Below, piece by piece: positions 6,114-12,497 of a stretch of DNA of 12,497 bases. The stretch covers positions 1 through 12,497 of the forward strand of contig JAQUCQ010000057.1 in assembly GCA_028686145.1 (NCBI GenBank). The letters run 5' to 3'. Source of the DNA: Desulfuromonadaceae bacterium (GTDB lineage Bacteria; Desulfobacterota; Desulfuromonadia; Geobacterales; Pseudopelobacteraceae). The notes under the pieces are model-generated. The model searched no databases, was not told where the DNA came from, and was given only the letters and a program-made list of their open reading frames with translations. Position 1 is the first letter of the stretch; each line of letters opens with the position of its first letter. A program made the translations under genes and the position numbers.

Positions 6114-7352
6114 TTACACCAGCTTGTTGCGCCAGTTGTAGGCTTTTTTCTGACAGGTGATGACCGTCTCCAGCGAGATATCCAACTTTTCAAGACAAGC
6201 CGCCGCTTCATCAAGCTCAAGCAGCTCCATCATCTCCGTCAGACAGAGCAGGGTTCCCAGATCTCCGTCCCGGCTGATCAGGGCCTCCTGAAGCTCTTCC
6301 GATAAATTCAGTTGGCTCACAATCGTCTTCATATCAATATCGTAGATATCTTTCAGCATCGAGAGGGTGCCAACCATGAAAGCCTCCTCAGGCTGTGCAT
6401 GGCGCAACAAGCGGGAGCTTTGCGGTTTGATTTTTGCCAGCTCCTCCATGAACGCCGCCCGTACCGCGGCCATGTCGAGGAGCGCGCTATTCAGGCTGGC
6501 ACCGCCGTCATCGGCAAAAAGGGCAAGCTGTACCCAGCGGTTGAGCTGATGGATGCCGATGAGGGTAATGGCATGGCGGACGGTACGAATTTTCTCCAGC
6601 GTTGCAAAAGAGACCGAATTAACCAGCAGCAGCAATTTGTAGGTGAGTGCCGGGCTCTGCTTGAAGGTCTGCTCTATGTCGTCGATATCGGCATCACAGG
6701 ATAATTGCTGCATCAGCTTGAAAAAAGTTCCGGCCGAGTTTTCCATCCGCGATTTCTGCATCAGCGACGGGCGGGCGAAAAAGTATCCCTGAAAAAGCTC
6801 AAACCCCATCCTGCGGCAGCGGAGATACACATGCCGGCTGTCGACCTTCTCCGCCAGGAGTTTGACCGGATAGCGCTTCAAGAACTCAACCTCCCGGTAA
6901 AGTTCTTCCAGAGGTGTCGCAATCAGGTCAAACTTGACAATATCGACCACTCCGGCGTAGAGCTCCTCGTATGCAGGATTATAGCGGTGGTCGTCAAGAG
7001 CCAGGACGAATCCCTGGGACTTGAGTTTCCGGCAGCGCGCGATAATTTCCGGAGTGATGACGACATCCTCCAGCAGCTCCAACCCGATCATCTCCGGCGG
7101 CAGCAGCTCCAGAGCCTCATTCATAAGCATAGCTGCATCCACATTGATGAAACCGCGATACCCCCCCAGGATTTCACGGATGCCGAAATTGGAAAGCACA
7201 TTGAGGATGACACTGGAGGTGGCATGGGAAGCGTTTACTATATCTGCAGCGGAGGTGGATTGGGGCGAACGGAAGAGCAACTCGTAAGCGACGACATCTT
7301 CAAGGCCGTCGAGAATCGGCTGTCTGCCCATGAGATGGCTGGAATGGTTCAA
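6114..7352 (-). CDS. EAL-HDOD signalling protein (YuxH family)
   Basis: A protein of 412 residues. It opens with GRQPILDGLEDVVAYELLFRS, the diagnostic start of EAL-HDOD proteins (COG3434). The EAL part (about 8-205) keeps counterparts of several c-di-GMP phosphodiesterase residues: E24 (in ELL), N70, E92, D120-D121, K140, E168 and Q188 (QGYFF). However, the usual DDFG loop is changed to DDHR, so activity is uncertain. The HDOD part (about 210-400) has FKQSPALTYKLLLLVNS and the RHAITLIG segment typical of the fold. Such proteins usually act as cytoplasmic signalling scaffolds. I chose TTG 7352, which has GGAG 6 bases upstream and gives the family N-terminus; the ATG at 7331 has no ribosome-binding site and would trim it. 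The 172 bp upstream to draT contain no supported gene. Confidence 0.9.
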   Translation of the reverse strand: MNHSSHLMGRQPILDGLEDVVAYELLFRSPQSTSAADIVNASHATSSVILNVLSNFGIREILGGYRGFINVDAAMLMNEALELLPPEMIGLELLEDVVITPEIIARCRKLKSQGFVLALDDHRYNPAYEELYAGVVDIVKFDLIATPLEELYREVEFLKRYPVKLLAEKVDSRHVYLRCRRMGFELFQGYFFARPSLMQKSRMENSAGTFFKLMQQLSCDADIDDIEQTFKQSPALTYKLLLLVNSVSFATLEKIRTVRHAITLIGIHQLNRWVQLALFADDGGASLNSALLDMAAVRAAFMEELAKIKPQSSRLLRHAQPEEAFMVGTLSMLKDIYDIDMKTIVSQLNLSEELQEALISRDGDLGTLLCLTEMMELLELDEAAACLEKLDISLETVITCQKKAYNWRNKLV

Positions 7353-7524
7353 AACATACTCCGTAAAACCCGGCTGACTGGACTCGCATAGATGGATCAG
7401 TGGCAGGAAAATCCACACGTTTGGACAGCGGCATTCTTACATGCAACCGGGGCTATTGGCAAGTCCTTACTCACTGTAACCGCCCGCCTGCCTGCCGCAA
7501 CCACCACGGATCAAGAGCAACAGC

Positions 7525-8322
7525 CTACCCGACGGTACACATAACCTGCCGGACCCGGTATTCTCCGCCGATGATCAGATATTCCCCCTCCCCCTTCATG
7601 ATACTGCCGGGGAGCAGGTCGTTGTAGAAGAAGATCTTGCAGAGCGGCACGTGGGTCGCCCAGACCGTCGAGCCAAACTCCCAGGCGCGTTCTTCAGCGG
7701 AGGTGAACGACACCAGATTGTTCAAGCGGACGATCTGCTCCCGCTTGCCGGTCTGTTCGATAAGGTCATGTTCGCTGGCATCATAGGTGCCGCGGTACAG
7801 CGGAATGGTTGGATTCTGCGGAAATTTTTTCGCCAGTTCAAACTGGCAGTATTCGTAGAGGATATCGAGCTGGGATTGAATCGCGTTGGTGCGGGCGCTC
7901 CCCTTCATGACATCCACCGAGTAGTCAAAATAAGCCTCGCTGTGAATGCCTTTGATGCGGGCGCGGTGGAAGCTGGGGACGATGCCCATGCGGCTCTCGA
8001 CCCAGCGTTTGAGGACGGCTCCTTCCACCGAATTAGAATCCATCATCCAGCCGCGCAGATAGCGCAGATAGCTGTTTCTGATGCTTTTCCGGGCCGTGTC
8101 GGTCTGCTCCTGCCAATGGTGCAGCTGAAACTTCACCGACATATAATCATTGAAGATCAGGGCACGCTCCTCCTGCCCCCCTGTCGCCGCGAGCTTGTCA
8201 AAAAGGAAGCGGTTTCCCTCCTTGACCCCCTGGATTTCGAGCGTCTGGGGATTGTCGTTAAAATGGCGCGAGGCGATGACCCAGGGCGGCAGGTTGCAGT
8301 TGTTAAAGGAGCCGTTGTGCAT
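7525..8322 (-). CDS. draT: NAD+-dinitrogen-reductase ADP-D-ribosyltransferase DraT
   Basis: A protein of 265 residues, near the usual DraT length. DraT transfers ADP-ribose from NAD+ to an arginine of NifH (dinitrogenase reductase) and so shuts nitrogenase off reversibly. The N-terminus FNNCNLPPWVIASRHFNDNP is typical of the family. The ADP-ribosyltransferase R-S-E triad can be traced: R177 in LYRGTYD, S205-S208 in SFTS, and E245/E247 in GEGEYL. An in-frame TGA lies just upstream of the ATG, which fixes the start; GAGGT sits about 11 bases upstream, a somewhat long gap. It is the last gene of the nif operon, 40 bp after the NifX-family gene. DraG, the enzyme that reverses the modification, is not in this window. 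Confidence 0.94.
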   Translation of the reverse strand: MHNGSFNNCNLPPWVIASRHFNDNPQTLEIQGVKEGNRFLFDKLAATGGQEERALIFNDYMSVKFQLHHWQEQTDTARKSIRNSYLRYLRGWMMDSNSVEGAVLKRWVESRMGIVPSFHRARIKGIHSEAYFDYSVDVMKGSARTNAIQSQLDILYEYCQFELAKKFPQNPTIPLYRGTYDASEHDLIEQTGKREQIVRLNNLVSFTSAEERAWEFGSTVWATHVPLCKIFFYNDLLPGSIMKGEGEYLIIGGEYRVRQVMCTVG

Positions 8323-8362
8323 GACGGGTCATCACCTCGTTGTGAAGATTATATTGTGGGGC

Positions 8363-8692
8363 TTAGAGAATCTTTGCCAGTTCAACCAGGGTCGACTTGA
8401 TCGGACCGCTGATCACAAACGGCTCGACACCGAGTTTTTCCAGTTCGCCCTGCGGATGTTCTCCCATCTGGGCGGTCACTACCGCCCGGCAGCCGGCAAG
8501 AGCTTCGGCAATGCTGCGCAGCAGATGCCCGCGCAGAGGGTGCTCAGGATCAAAGCTGCAGTAACGCTCCACCACCCGTTCGTCAACCAGCTTGGCAGCG
8601 CCATCCTCGACATCAAAGATCAGGAAGCGCTCGGCGTGGCCGAAGTGCTGGTTGATCTCCTTACCATCTTTTGATGCGACTGCGATCAGCAT
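8363..8692 (-). CDS. NifX/NifB-family FeMo-cofactor binding protein
   Basis: A protein of 109 residues of the dinitrogenase iron-molybdenum cofactor domain (NifX / NafY / NifB C-terminal type). Signs are MLIAVASKDGKEINQHFGHAERFLIFDV (the NQHFGHA block), RYCSFDPEHP, and the alternating ILE/VAL pattern of CRAVVTAQMGEHPQGELEKLGV. The family binds NifB-co or FeMo-co during nitrogenase assembly. The start has a perfect AGGAGG with a 6-base gap. Transcribed between fdxB and draT, separated from fdxB by the hairpin repeat at 8705-8778. It is distinct from nifX at 9290-9676 and shorter, so it is left without a symbol. Confidence 0.9.
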   Translation of the reverse strand: MLIAVASKDGKEINQHFGHAERFLIFDVEDGAAKLVDERVVERYCSFDPEHPLRGHLLRSIAEALAGCRAVVTAQMGEHPQGELEKLGVEPFVISGPIKSTLVELAKIL

Positions 8693-8704
8693 ATTTCACC
8701 TCCT

Positions 8705-8778
8705 GTAGGGGCGGCCCCATGTGGCCGCCCAGCCCAATGCCGCCCATCATTCGGGCAACCACACGGAGTTGCCCCTAC
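8705..8778. repeat. Double-hairpin palindromic repeat (REP/MITE-like)
   Basis: The element begins with GTAGGGGC (8705-8712) and ends with its exact complement GCCCCTAC (8771-8778). Inside are two hairpins: GGGCGGCC (8709-8716) / GGCCGCCC (8723-8730), and GGGCAAC (8753-8759) / GTTGCCC (8768-8774). The GTAGGGGC...GCCCCTAC frame resembles mobile palindromic intergenic repeats found in many bacteria. The right end supplies the stop codon of fdxB, and the AGGAGG of the next gene follows directly after the left end. Confidence 0.75.
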
Positions 8779-9038
8779 GCAACAACAGGTTCAAACGTGA
8801 AGCATTTTTTCGAGCAGGTCCGCTCACAGGCCTGACAGCCGATGCAGTTGCCCGGGTTGGCCACCCGCATGAACATCTTGGCGGAATCGTCGCCGTCAAG
8901 CTCTTCAAACTCCAGCACATCATGGGCGCAGACCTTGTAACAGCGGCCGCAGCCGATGCAGAGCTCCTCGTCAATAGAAACAACAAACTGCGGGGTCCAC
9001 TCCTGTTTGTCCCGTGTCAATCCGGTAATGTAAGCCAT
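8775..9038 (-). CDS. fdxB: Nif-specific ferredoxin III (2[4Fe-4S])
   Basis: A protein of 87 residues beginning MAYITGLTRDKQEWTPQFV, the usual opening of nif-specific ferredoxin III. It has two cluster motifs: CIGCGRCYKVC (CxxCxxCxxxC) and CIGCQACERTC (CxxCxxCxxxC) followed by SKKC, so two [4Fe-4S] clusters are expected. It is a small cytoplasmic electron carrier linked to nitrogenase assembly or electron supply. ATG 9038 has AGGAG with a 6-base gap; an in-frame ATG 11 codons upstream is rejected for lack of family similarity. The TAG stop (8775-8777) lies inside the inverted terminus of the repeat at 8705-8778, so the last residues may have been altered by the repeat. Confidence 0.95.
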   Translation of the reverse strand: MAYITGLTRDKQEWTPQFVVSIDEELCIGCGRCYKVCAHDVLEFEELDGDDSAKMFMRVANPGNCIGCQACERTCSKKCFTFEPVVA

Positions 9039-9087
9039 GATTCTCTCCTTTATGGTGTGATAGTTATTCAATTCTATAAACAGCCGT

Positions 9088-9274
9088 TGATCCGCAGATT
9101 ACACAGATTGACGCAGATGAAACCAAGCATTACTGCATAAAAAACCAGACTTTTGGGTTAAACCAATATTTTCCCCAAGTTATTGTTTTTTTTGGTGTGT
9201 ATCGGCATTTACCTGTTTCGTATGATTATTGGTTGTTACTTTAATCTGCGTACATCTGTGAAATCTGCGGATAA
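9088..9274. mobile_element. MITE-like element with 35-bp terminal inverted repeats
   Basis: The left end (9088-9122) and the reverse complement of the right end (9240-9274) match at nearly all of 35 positions; both are built from CCGCAGATT / CACAGAT / ACGCAGAT units. They enclose an AT-rich core of about 117 bp with no coding sequence. Similar CGCAGATTACACAGATT-type repeats are scattered between genes in many Desulfuromonadota and other bacteria. It fills most of the 251-bp gap between nifX and fdxB. Confidence 0.7.
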
Positions 9275-9289
9275 CATCTTTTTTCAGCT

Positions 9290-9676
9290 TCAATCTTCAA
9301 TAAATGACGGTACGACACCCTTGTTCATCGCTTTCCTCAACCATGGCGGCGGGTTGCCGCGCAGTACCTCCTGAAAACGCTCTACCGTCTCTTTCAGACT
9401 GACTTCGCTGTTGGTCTTCATCGGGTGAATCCTCTGGGCCACCAGCTTTGCCGCCGCCGGGCCGCCGATCTGCATCGTGTAGACGATGGCACAGTCGCCA
9501 AGCAATTGTGCCCGTGCAGAGATACGGTCCTCTTCGTCGCCGCCATGTTCACCAACCGTGAGCACCTCAAGGAAAGAGGCCTCATCCGGACCGACCTCCC
9601 AGATGTGAAAGCTCTGACACTGACCGAAGTGCTGGTCGATAATTTCTCCGCTTGATGTTGTAAATGCAATTTTCAT
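9290..9676 (-). CDS. nifX: Nitrogen fixation protein NifX
   Basis: A protein of 128 residues with the full NifX pattern: MKIAFTTSSGEIIDQHFGQC (cofactor-binding His in the DQHFGQ block), DRISARAQLLGDCAIVYTMQ, GGPAAAKLVAQRIHPMKT, and the C-terminal RGNPPPWLRKAM. NifX holds and transfers NifB-co or the VK cluster to NifEN during FeMo-cofactor synthesis. The ATG has AAGGA with an 8-base gap. It is the first gene of the leftward nif operon visible here, under the sigma-54 promoter at 9791-9807. Confidence 0.94.
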   Translation of the reverse strand: MKIAFTTSSGEIIDQHFGQCQSFHIWEVGPDEASFLEVLTVGEHGGDEEDRISARAQLLGDCAIVYTMQIGGPAAAKLVAQRIHPMKTNSEVSLKETVERFQEVLRGNPPPWLRKAMNKGVVPSFIED

Positions 9677-9692
9677 CGGTACCGTCCTTTCT

Positions 9693-9735
9693 AAAACAAA
9701 CAGGCGCCACCATTTATTTACCTATGGTGGCGCCT
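9693..9735 (-). terminator. Leader terminator / attenuator hairpin before nifX
   Basis: A perfect 12-bp GC-rich stem (9724-9735 with 9702-9713) around a 10-base loop, followed on the minus strand by the T-rich GTTTGTTTT (9701-9693). It lies between the predicted sigma-54 start (about 9780) and the nifX start codon, so it would stop nif transcription unless overridden. On the + strand only three T residues follow, so the minus direction is favoured. Confidence 0.65.
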
Positions 9736-9790
9736 TTGCCGGTTCAGCAGTTTATTGTAGTGTGTGGAACAACTGGAGCTGACATTATTT

Positions 9791-9807
9791 AGCACAGAGC
9801 GTGCCAA
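9791..9807 (-). promoter_or_regulatory. Sigma-54 (RpoN) -24/-12 promoter of the nif operon
   Basis: On the minus strand the sequence reads TTGGCACGCTCTGTGCT. The -24 element TTGGCACG is a perfect match to the RpoN consensus (YTGGCACGRNNNTTGCW), and the -12 element TGC with trailing T is correctly spaced, GG to GC, with single mismatches at the R and first T positions. The predicted start is near 9780, giving a leader of about 100 bases before nifX. An enhancer-binding activator is required by this promoter class. Confidence 0.85.
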
Positions 9808-9853
9808 CCTTTAACAGGCTGAAATAACAGGACACCGCCCCGACACCCCGTTC

Positions 9854-9868
9854 TGTGCGAACTGCACA
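9854..9868. promoter_or_regulatory. Dyad, candidate activator-binding site for the nif promoter
   Basis: TGTGC-GAACT-GCACA is a perfect 5+5+5 dyad centred about 80 bases upstream of the predicted sigma-54 start, where enhancer-binding proteins usually bind. It resembles but does not equal the NifA site TGT-N10-ACA (here the gap is 9). More TGCACA/TGTGCA and GTGCCATG/CATGGCAC (9891-9898, 9926-9933) repeats follow. Confidence 0.45.
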
Positions 9869-9982
9869 TATGCATATATTTTGTGCAGACGTGCCATGAT
9901 CTGTCGATGCACCATGACACCCTGCCATGGCACATATTCATGCGCAATCAGCATGTTCCTCTCCGTTTGTACCTCCATACGC

Positions 9983-10010
9983 TGGACAAAACACAAAAGC
10001 GTCGTATAAT
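9983..10010 (+). promoter_or_regulatory. Sigma-70 type promoter of the binding-protein / hybrid-kinase operon
   Basis: TGGACA (9983-9988, one mismatch to TTGACA) and a perfect TATAAT (10005-10010) are separated by 16 bases, predicting a start near 10017 and a leader of about 50 bases before the ATG at 10069. Confidence 0.7.
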
Positions 10011-10068
10011 TCGTTAGTATTCTGACCGGCACCTGCGTATACCCCCCTGAACAGTGGAGCTATCTGCC

Positions 10069-10917
10069 ATGAAAACAACCTTTGTCCGTGTCACCCTTTG
10101 TCTCCTCCTGCTTGCTCAGCCACTTGCCGCCAGCGCCGAAGCAAAAGGTGCCGCACAGCCCTACATCATGGGGGTGTTCCCCTTTGTGCCGACCACCACG
10201 ATCGAGGGGATTTTTGCCCCCCTGGCGGCCGAACTTTCCCAGGCGCTGGGGCGGCCGGTGAAAGTCAGGAGCGCCTCATCATTCGACAAATTCACCGATG
10301 AGCTCAAAAACCGTGCCTTTGACATCGCCTTCATTCAGCCTTTTGACTACGCCGCTTTGGCGAAGCCTGCAGGGCTGCTCCCCCTGGCGTCACGCAACGA
10401 GGTGTTAAACAGCTGTATTGTTGTCAAAAATGACAGCCCGGTCCGTGACATGAAGGACCTCAAGGGTAAAACCATGGGCATGCCGCCCAAAACCTCCGCA
10501 GTCAGCTTCCTCAACAGCGTCGTCACAAAAAATGCCGGCCTGACTCCGGGCAAGGATGTGTTGTTTGTTTTCCTGGCTTCGCATCAGGCCTGCCTGCAGC
10601 AGCTTATGATCGGAAATGTAGCGGCCTGCGGCGTATCACCAACCTCAGTGCGCCTGGCGGAGCTGCAGTTAAAGACAACATTTCGCCTGATCAAGGAATC
10701 GCCCGCAATCCCCACACCGCTGTTCGTCGTCAAAAAGGAGCTGCCACAAAAGGATCGCGACACGATGCTGAAAGTTCTGCTTACCACCGACCTGGCCGGC
10801 GTCAGTCCCGAACTGCGCCACAATTTTTTTGATACGAAGCAAAAGCCTTTCCGCAAGGCAACCGACAGGGAATATGACGCTGTCCGGGCCATGATGAAAA
10901 CATACAACATCAAATAA
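10069..10917 (+). CDS. PhnD-like periplasmic substrate-binding protein
   Basis: A protein of 282 residues with a clear signal peptide (MKTTFVR, hydrophobic CLLLLAQPLA, cleavage likely after ASA at about 23). The mature part belongs to the phosphate/phosphonate ABC-type binding-protein fold (PhnD-like, PF12974 type): MGVFPFVPTTTIEGIFAPLA, FDIAFIQPFDYAAL, and DLKGKTMGMPPKTSAVSFLN. ATG 10069 has GGAG with a 9-base gap; a GTG five codons earlier has no advantage. No permease or ATPase follows. Instead a membrane hybrid histidine kinase starts 2 bp after the stop, so this protein probably serves as a periplasmic sensor that presents a ligand to the kinase. The ligand is unknown; phosphonate is only the family name. 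Confidence 0.87.
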   Translation: MKTTFVRVTLCLLLLAQPLAASAEAKGAAQPYIMGVFPFVPTTTIEGIFAPLAAELSQALGRPVKVRSASSFDKFTDELKNRAFDIAFIQPFDYAALAKPAGLLPLASRNEVLNSCIVVKNDSPVRDMKDLKGKTMGMPPKTSAVSFLNSVVTKNAGLTPGKDVLFVFLASHQACLQQLMIGNVAACGVSPTSVRLAELQLKTTFRLIKESPAIPTPLFVVKKELPQKDRDTMLKVLLTTDLAGVSPELRHNFFDTKQKPFRKATDREYDAVRAMMKTYNIK

Positions 10918-10919
10918 CC

Positions 10920-12497
10920 ATGTTCACCTCCCTCAAGTTCCGGATAGCCGTCATCATCACCATGATTGCAGGCGTGCTTCTCGCCATGGTTGTCTGGCAA
11001 AACATCACCATGTCCAGCAATATCGCACAACAACAGCTGGCGACAAAAGAAAAGGTCTTTGCCTCCTTCCTGAAGGACATCAGCCACAGCGCCATCCTCA
11101 ACGGTGAATATGAAGTCCTGCAACTGTATCTGGACAAACTGATCCAGGACCCCGACATCCTGCACATCAGGGTCGCTGATTATCGCGGCATTGTCGTATC
11201 CAGCACCGCACCGGCGGAACTGGGGGCGCAGATCTCTACGCTGCCCTCCCCGGTCGCCGCCGAGTGGCGGCAGAACAAGATCGTTAACGCGGCAGGGGAA
11301 CTCGGCACCATCGCCATACGTTTTTCACACGCCGAGGTCGATAAGCAGCGCGCCCTGGTAATGAGAATCAGCCTGTTTACCACCATCGCCGGCCTTGGCC
11401 TCCTGCTTGTGGCCGGGTACTTCATCGGCCTCCTGCTGACGAGGCGACTGGTCAGATTGACCGGAGCAGCCCAGACCATTGCAGGCGGAGACCTGACCGT
11501 CGTGGTGCATGACGATACGAACGATGAAATCGGCCATCTGAGCACATCCTTCAACAGCATGGCGCGCCGCCTGCAGGCGATGGTGGCCGAGACGCAGCTG
11601 CTGAACGAGGAGCTGGAACAACGGGTGATCGAACGGACGACGGAGCTGGAAACCACCAACATCATGCTGGCTCAGGCTCGTGATGCCGCCGAGGCGGCAA
11701 ACGTCGCCAAGGGAAGTTTCCTGGCCAACATGAGCCACGAGATTCGCACCCCCATGAACGCCATTATCGGCATGACGCAGCTGGCCCAGCAAACCGAGCT
11801 GACCCCCAAACAGCAAGACTATCTCCGCAAGGTCGGCTTTGCCGCCAATTCGCTGCTGGGCATCATCAATGACGTTCTGGATTTCTCCAAAATCGAGGCG
11901 GGGCGGCTGGAAATTGAGCACAGAGATTTCCTTCTTGAGGAGGTGCTCGGGAAACTTGACGCCATCGTCTCCCCCCAGATCAAGGCGAAGAATCTTGAAT
12001 TTCAGCTTGATGTTTCGCCCGACCTGCCACCTTCTCTCGTCGGAGATGCGCTCCGGCTTGGACAGATTCTTCTCAACCTTGTCACCAATGCCGTAAAATT
12101 TACCGCATCCGGTGTCATCTTACTTTCCGTACGCCAGCTGCATCGAGATGACAATAGCGTCACCGTGCGCTTCACTGTTCGCGACAGCGGCATCGGCATG
12201 ACAGATGAAGAGCAATCGCGACTTTTCAATCCATTTACCCAGGCCGATGCCAGCACGACGCGCAAGTTCGGCGGGACCGGACTGGGACTTGCCATCTGCC
12301 GACAGCTGGTGGGGATAATGGGCGGAGAGATTTCTGTTGCAAGCGCGCCGGGCCAAGGCAGCGAGTTTACTTTCGTACTCACATACACCATCGGCACGCT
12401 ACTGCCAGAGCGGCTTGAGCCAAAAGAGCCCGGGCTGAGACACAAACGGGTACTGGTCATTGACGACAGCTGCAGTTCCCGTGAAATTTTTTCTTCA
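10920..12497 (+). CDS. Membrane hybrid sensor histidine kinase (3' end outside window)
   Basis: The frame is open from ATG 10920 to the last base, 526 residues without a stop. Domains in order: transmembrane helix 1 (about 8-26), a periplasmic sensing region of about 120 residues, transmembrane helix 2 (about 150-174), HAMP (about 172-224), a coiled-coil (220-265), HisKA with FLANMSHEIRTPMNAIIG (H273), and HATPase with N390, DSGIGM (422-427) and GGTGLGLAI (451-459). A receiver domain then begins at KRVLVIDD (acidic D515-D516), where the window ends. It starts 2 bp after the binding-protein gene, so the two are co-transcribed and translationally close. No PAS domain is present, so signal input is most likely the periplasmic domain, perhaps via the binding protein. 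Output could include further receiver or HPt domains beyond the window. Confidence 0.93.
   Translation, partial: MFTSLKFRIAVIITMIAGVLLAMVVWQNITMSSNIAQQQLATKEKVFASFLKDISHSAILNGEYEVLQLYLDKLIQDPDILHIRVADYRGIVVSSTAPAELGAQISTLPSPVAAEWRQNKIVNAAGELGTIAIRFSHAEVDKQRALVMRISLFTTIAGLGLLLVAGYFIGLLLTRRLVRLTGAAQTIAGGDLTVVVHDDTNDEIGHLSTSFNSMARRLQAMVAETQLLNEELEQRVIERTTELETTNIMLAQARDAAEAANVAKGSFLANMSHEIRTPMNAIIGMTQLAQQTELTPKQQDYLRKVGFAANSLLGIINDVLDFSKIEAGRLEIEHRDFLLEEVLGKLDAIVSPQIKAKNLEFQLDVSPDLPPSLVGDALRLGQILLNLVTNAVKFTASGVILLSVRQLHRDDNSVTVRFTVRDSGIGMTDEEQSRLFNPFTQADASTTRKFGGTGLGLAICRQLVGIMGGEISVASAPGQGSEFTFVLTYTIGTLLPERLEPKEPGLRHKRVLVIDDSCSSREIFSS

Noticed and set aside
6705..7391. 228-codon plus-strand frame opposite the EAL-HDOD gene
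   Set aside because: No domain or ribosome-binding site; the minus-strand protein is a clear family member.
7651..8400. 249-codon plus-strand frame opposite draT
   Set aside because: Shadow of draT, whose R-S-E motifs and family N-terminus settle the coding strand.
9811..10032. Minus-strand open frame of 73 codons, with an internal ATG at 9954 preceded by an AGAGG-like sequence
   Set aside because: It overlaps the upstream control region of the nif promoter and the rightward sigma-70 promoter, ends next to the -24 element, and shows no recognisable family; its regularity comes from the dyads in the DNA.
10584..11921. Several long minus-strand open frames over the binding protein and hybrid kinase
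   Set aside because: They are antisense shadows of GC-rich coding DNA; the + strand frame has clear kinase domains.

Overview
The window looks like chromosomal DNA from a diazotrophic member of the Desulfuromonadota (Geobacter / Pelobacter / Trichlorobacter type). The basis is a nitrogen-fixation operon (nifX, fdxB, a second NifX-family protein, draT), an Amt-type ammonium transporter, an EAL-HDOD signalling protein and two histidine kinases, all in GC-rich DNA. The species cannot be named from the sequence alone. No rRNA, tRNA or CRISPR array was found.

Left part (1-590): the 3' end of an amt gene, closed by a strong bidirectional terminator. Middle part (about 592-5090): a visibly AT-richer accessory segment. 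It holds a leftward two-gene unit in which an EcoRI-family adenine methyltransferase overlaps a DUF262-HNH protein by 23 bp. A divergent XRE regulator lies next to them, probably translated from a leaderless mRNA. Two unrelated toxin-antitoxin modules follow: a rightward RelE-like toxin / XRE antitoxin pair and a leftward higBA pair with a near-perfect operator palindrome. I read this as a candidate restriction-modification system with associated stabilisation modules.

Right part (5091-12497): an orphan soluble histidine kinase preceded by an intrinsic terminator converges on an EAL-HDOD gene. The leftward nif operon follows, in the order nifX - MITE-like element - fdxB - double-hairpin repeat - nifX-family gene - draT. 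Upstream of nifX are an excellent sigma-54 -24/-12 promoter, a short dyad that could bind an activator, and a terminator-like hairpin in the predicted leader, which suggests antitermination control. On the other side of this intergenic region a sigma-70 type promoter reads rightward into a PhnD-like periplasmic binding protein and a membrane hybrid histidine kinase that runs off the window end.

How the genes fit together: amt, the nif accessory genes and draT all concern nitrogen supply. DraT would ADP-ribosylate NifH to switch nitrogenase off after an ammonium or energy shift, and Amt/PII systems are classically upstream of that switch. The binding protein and hybrid kinase are probably a two-part sensor. 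The middle segment is a separate cargo of defence and addiction genes.
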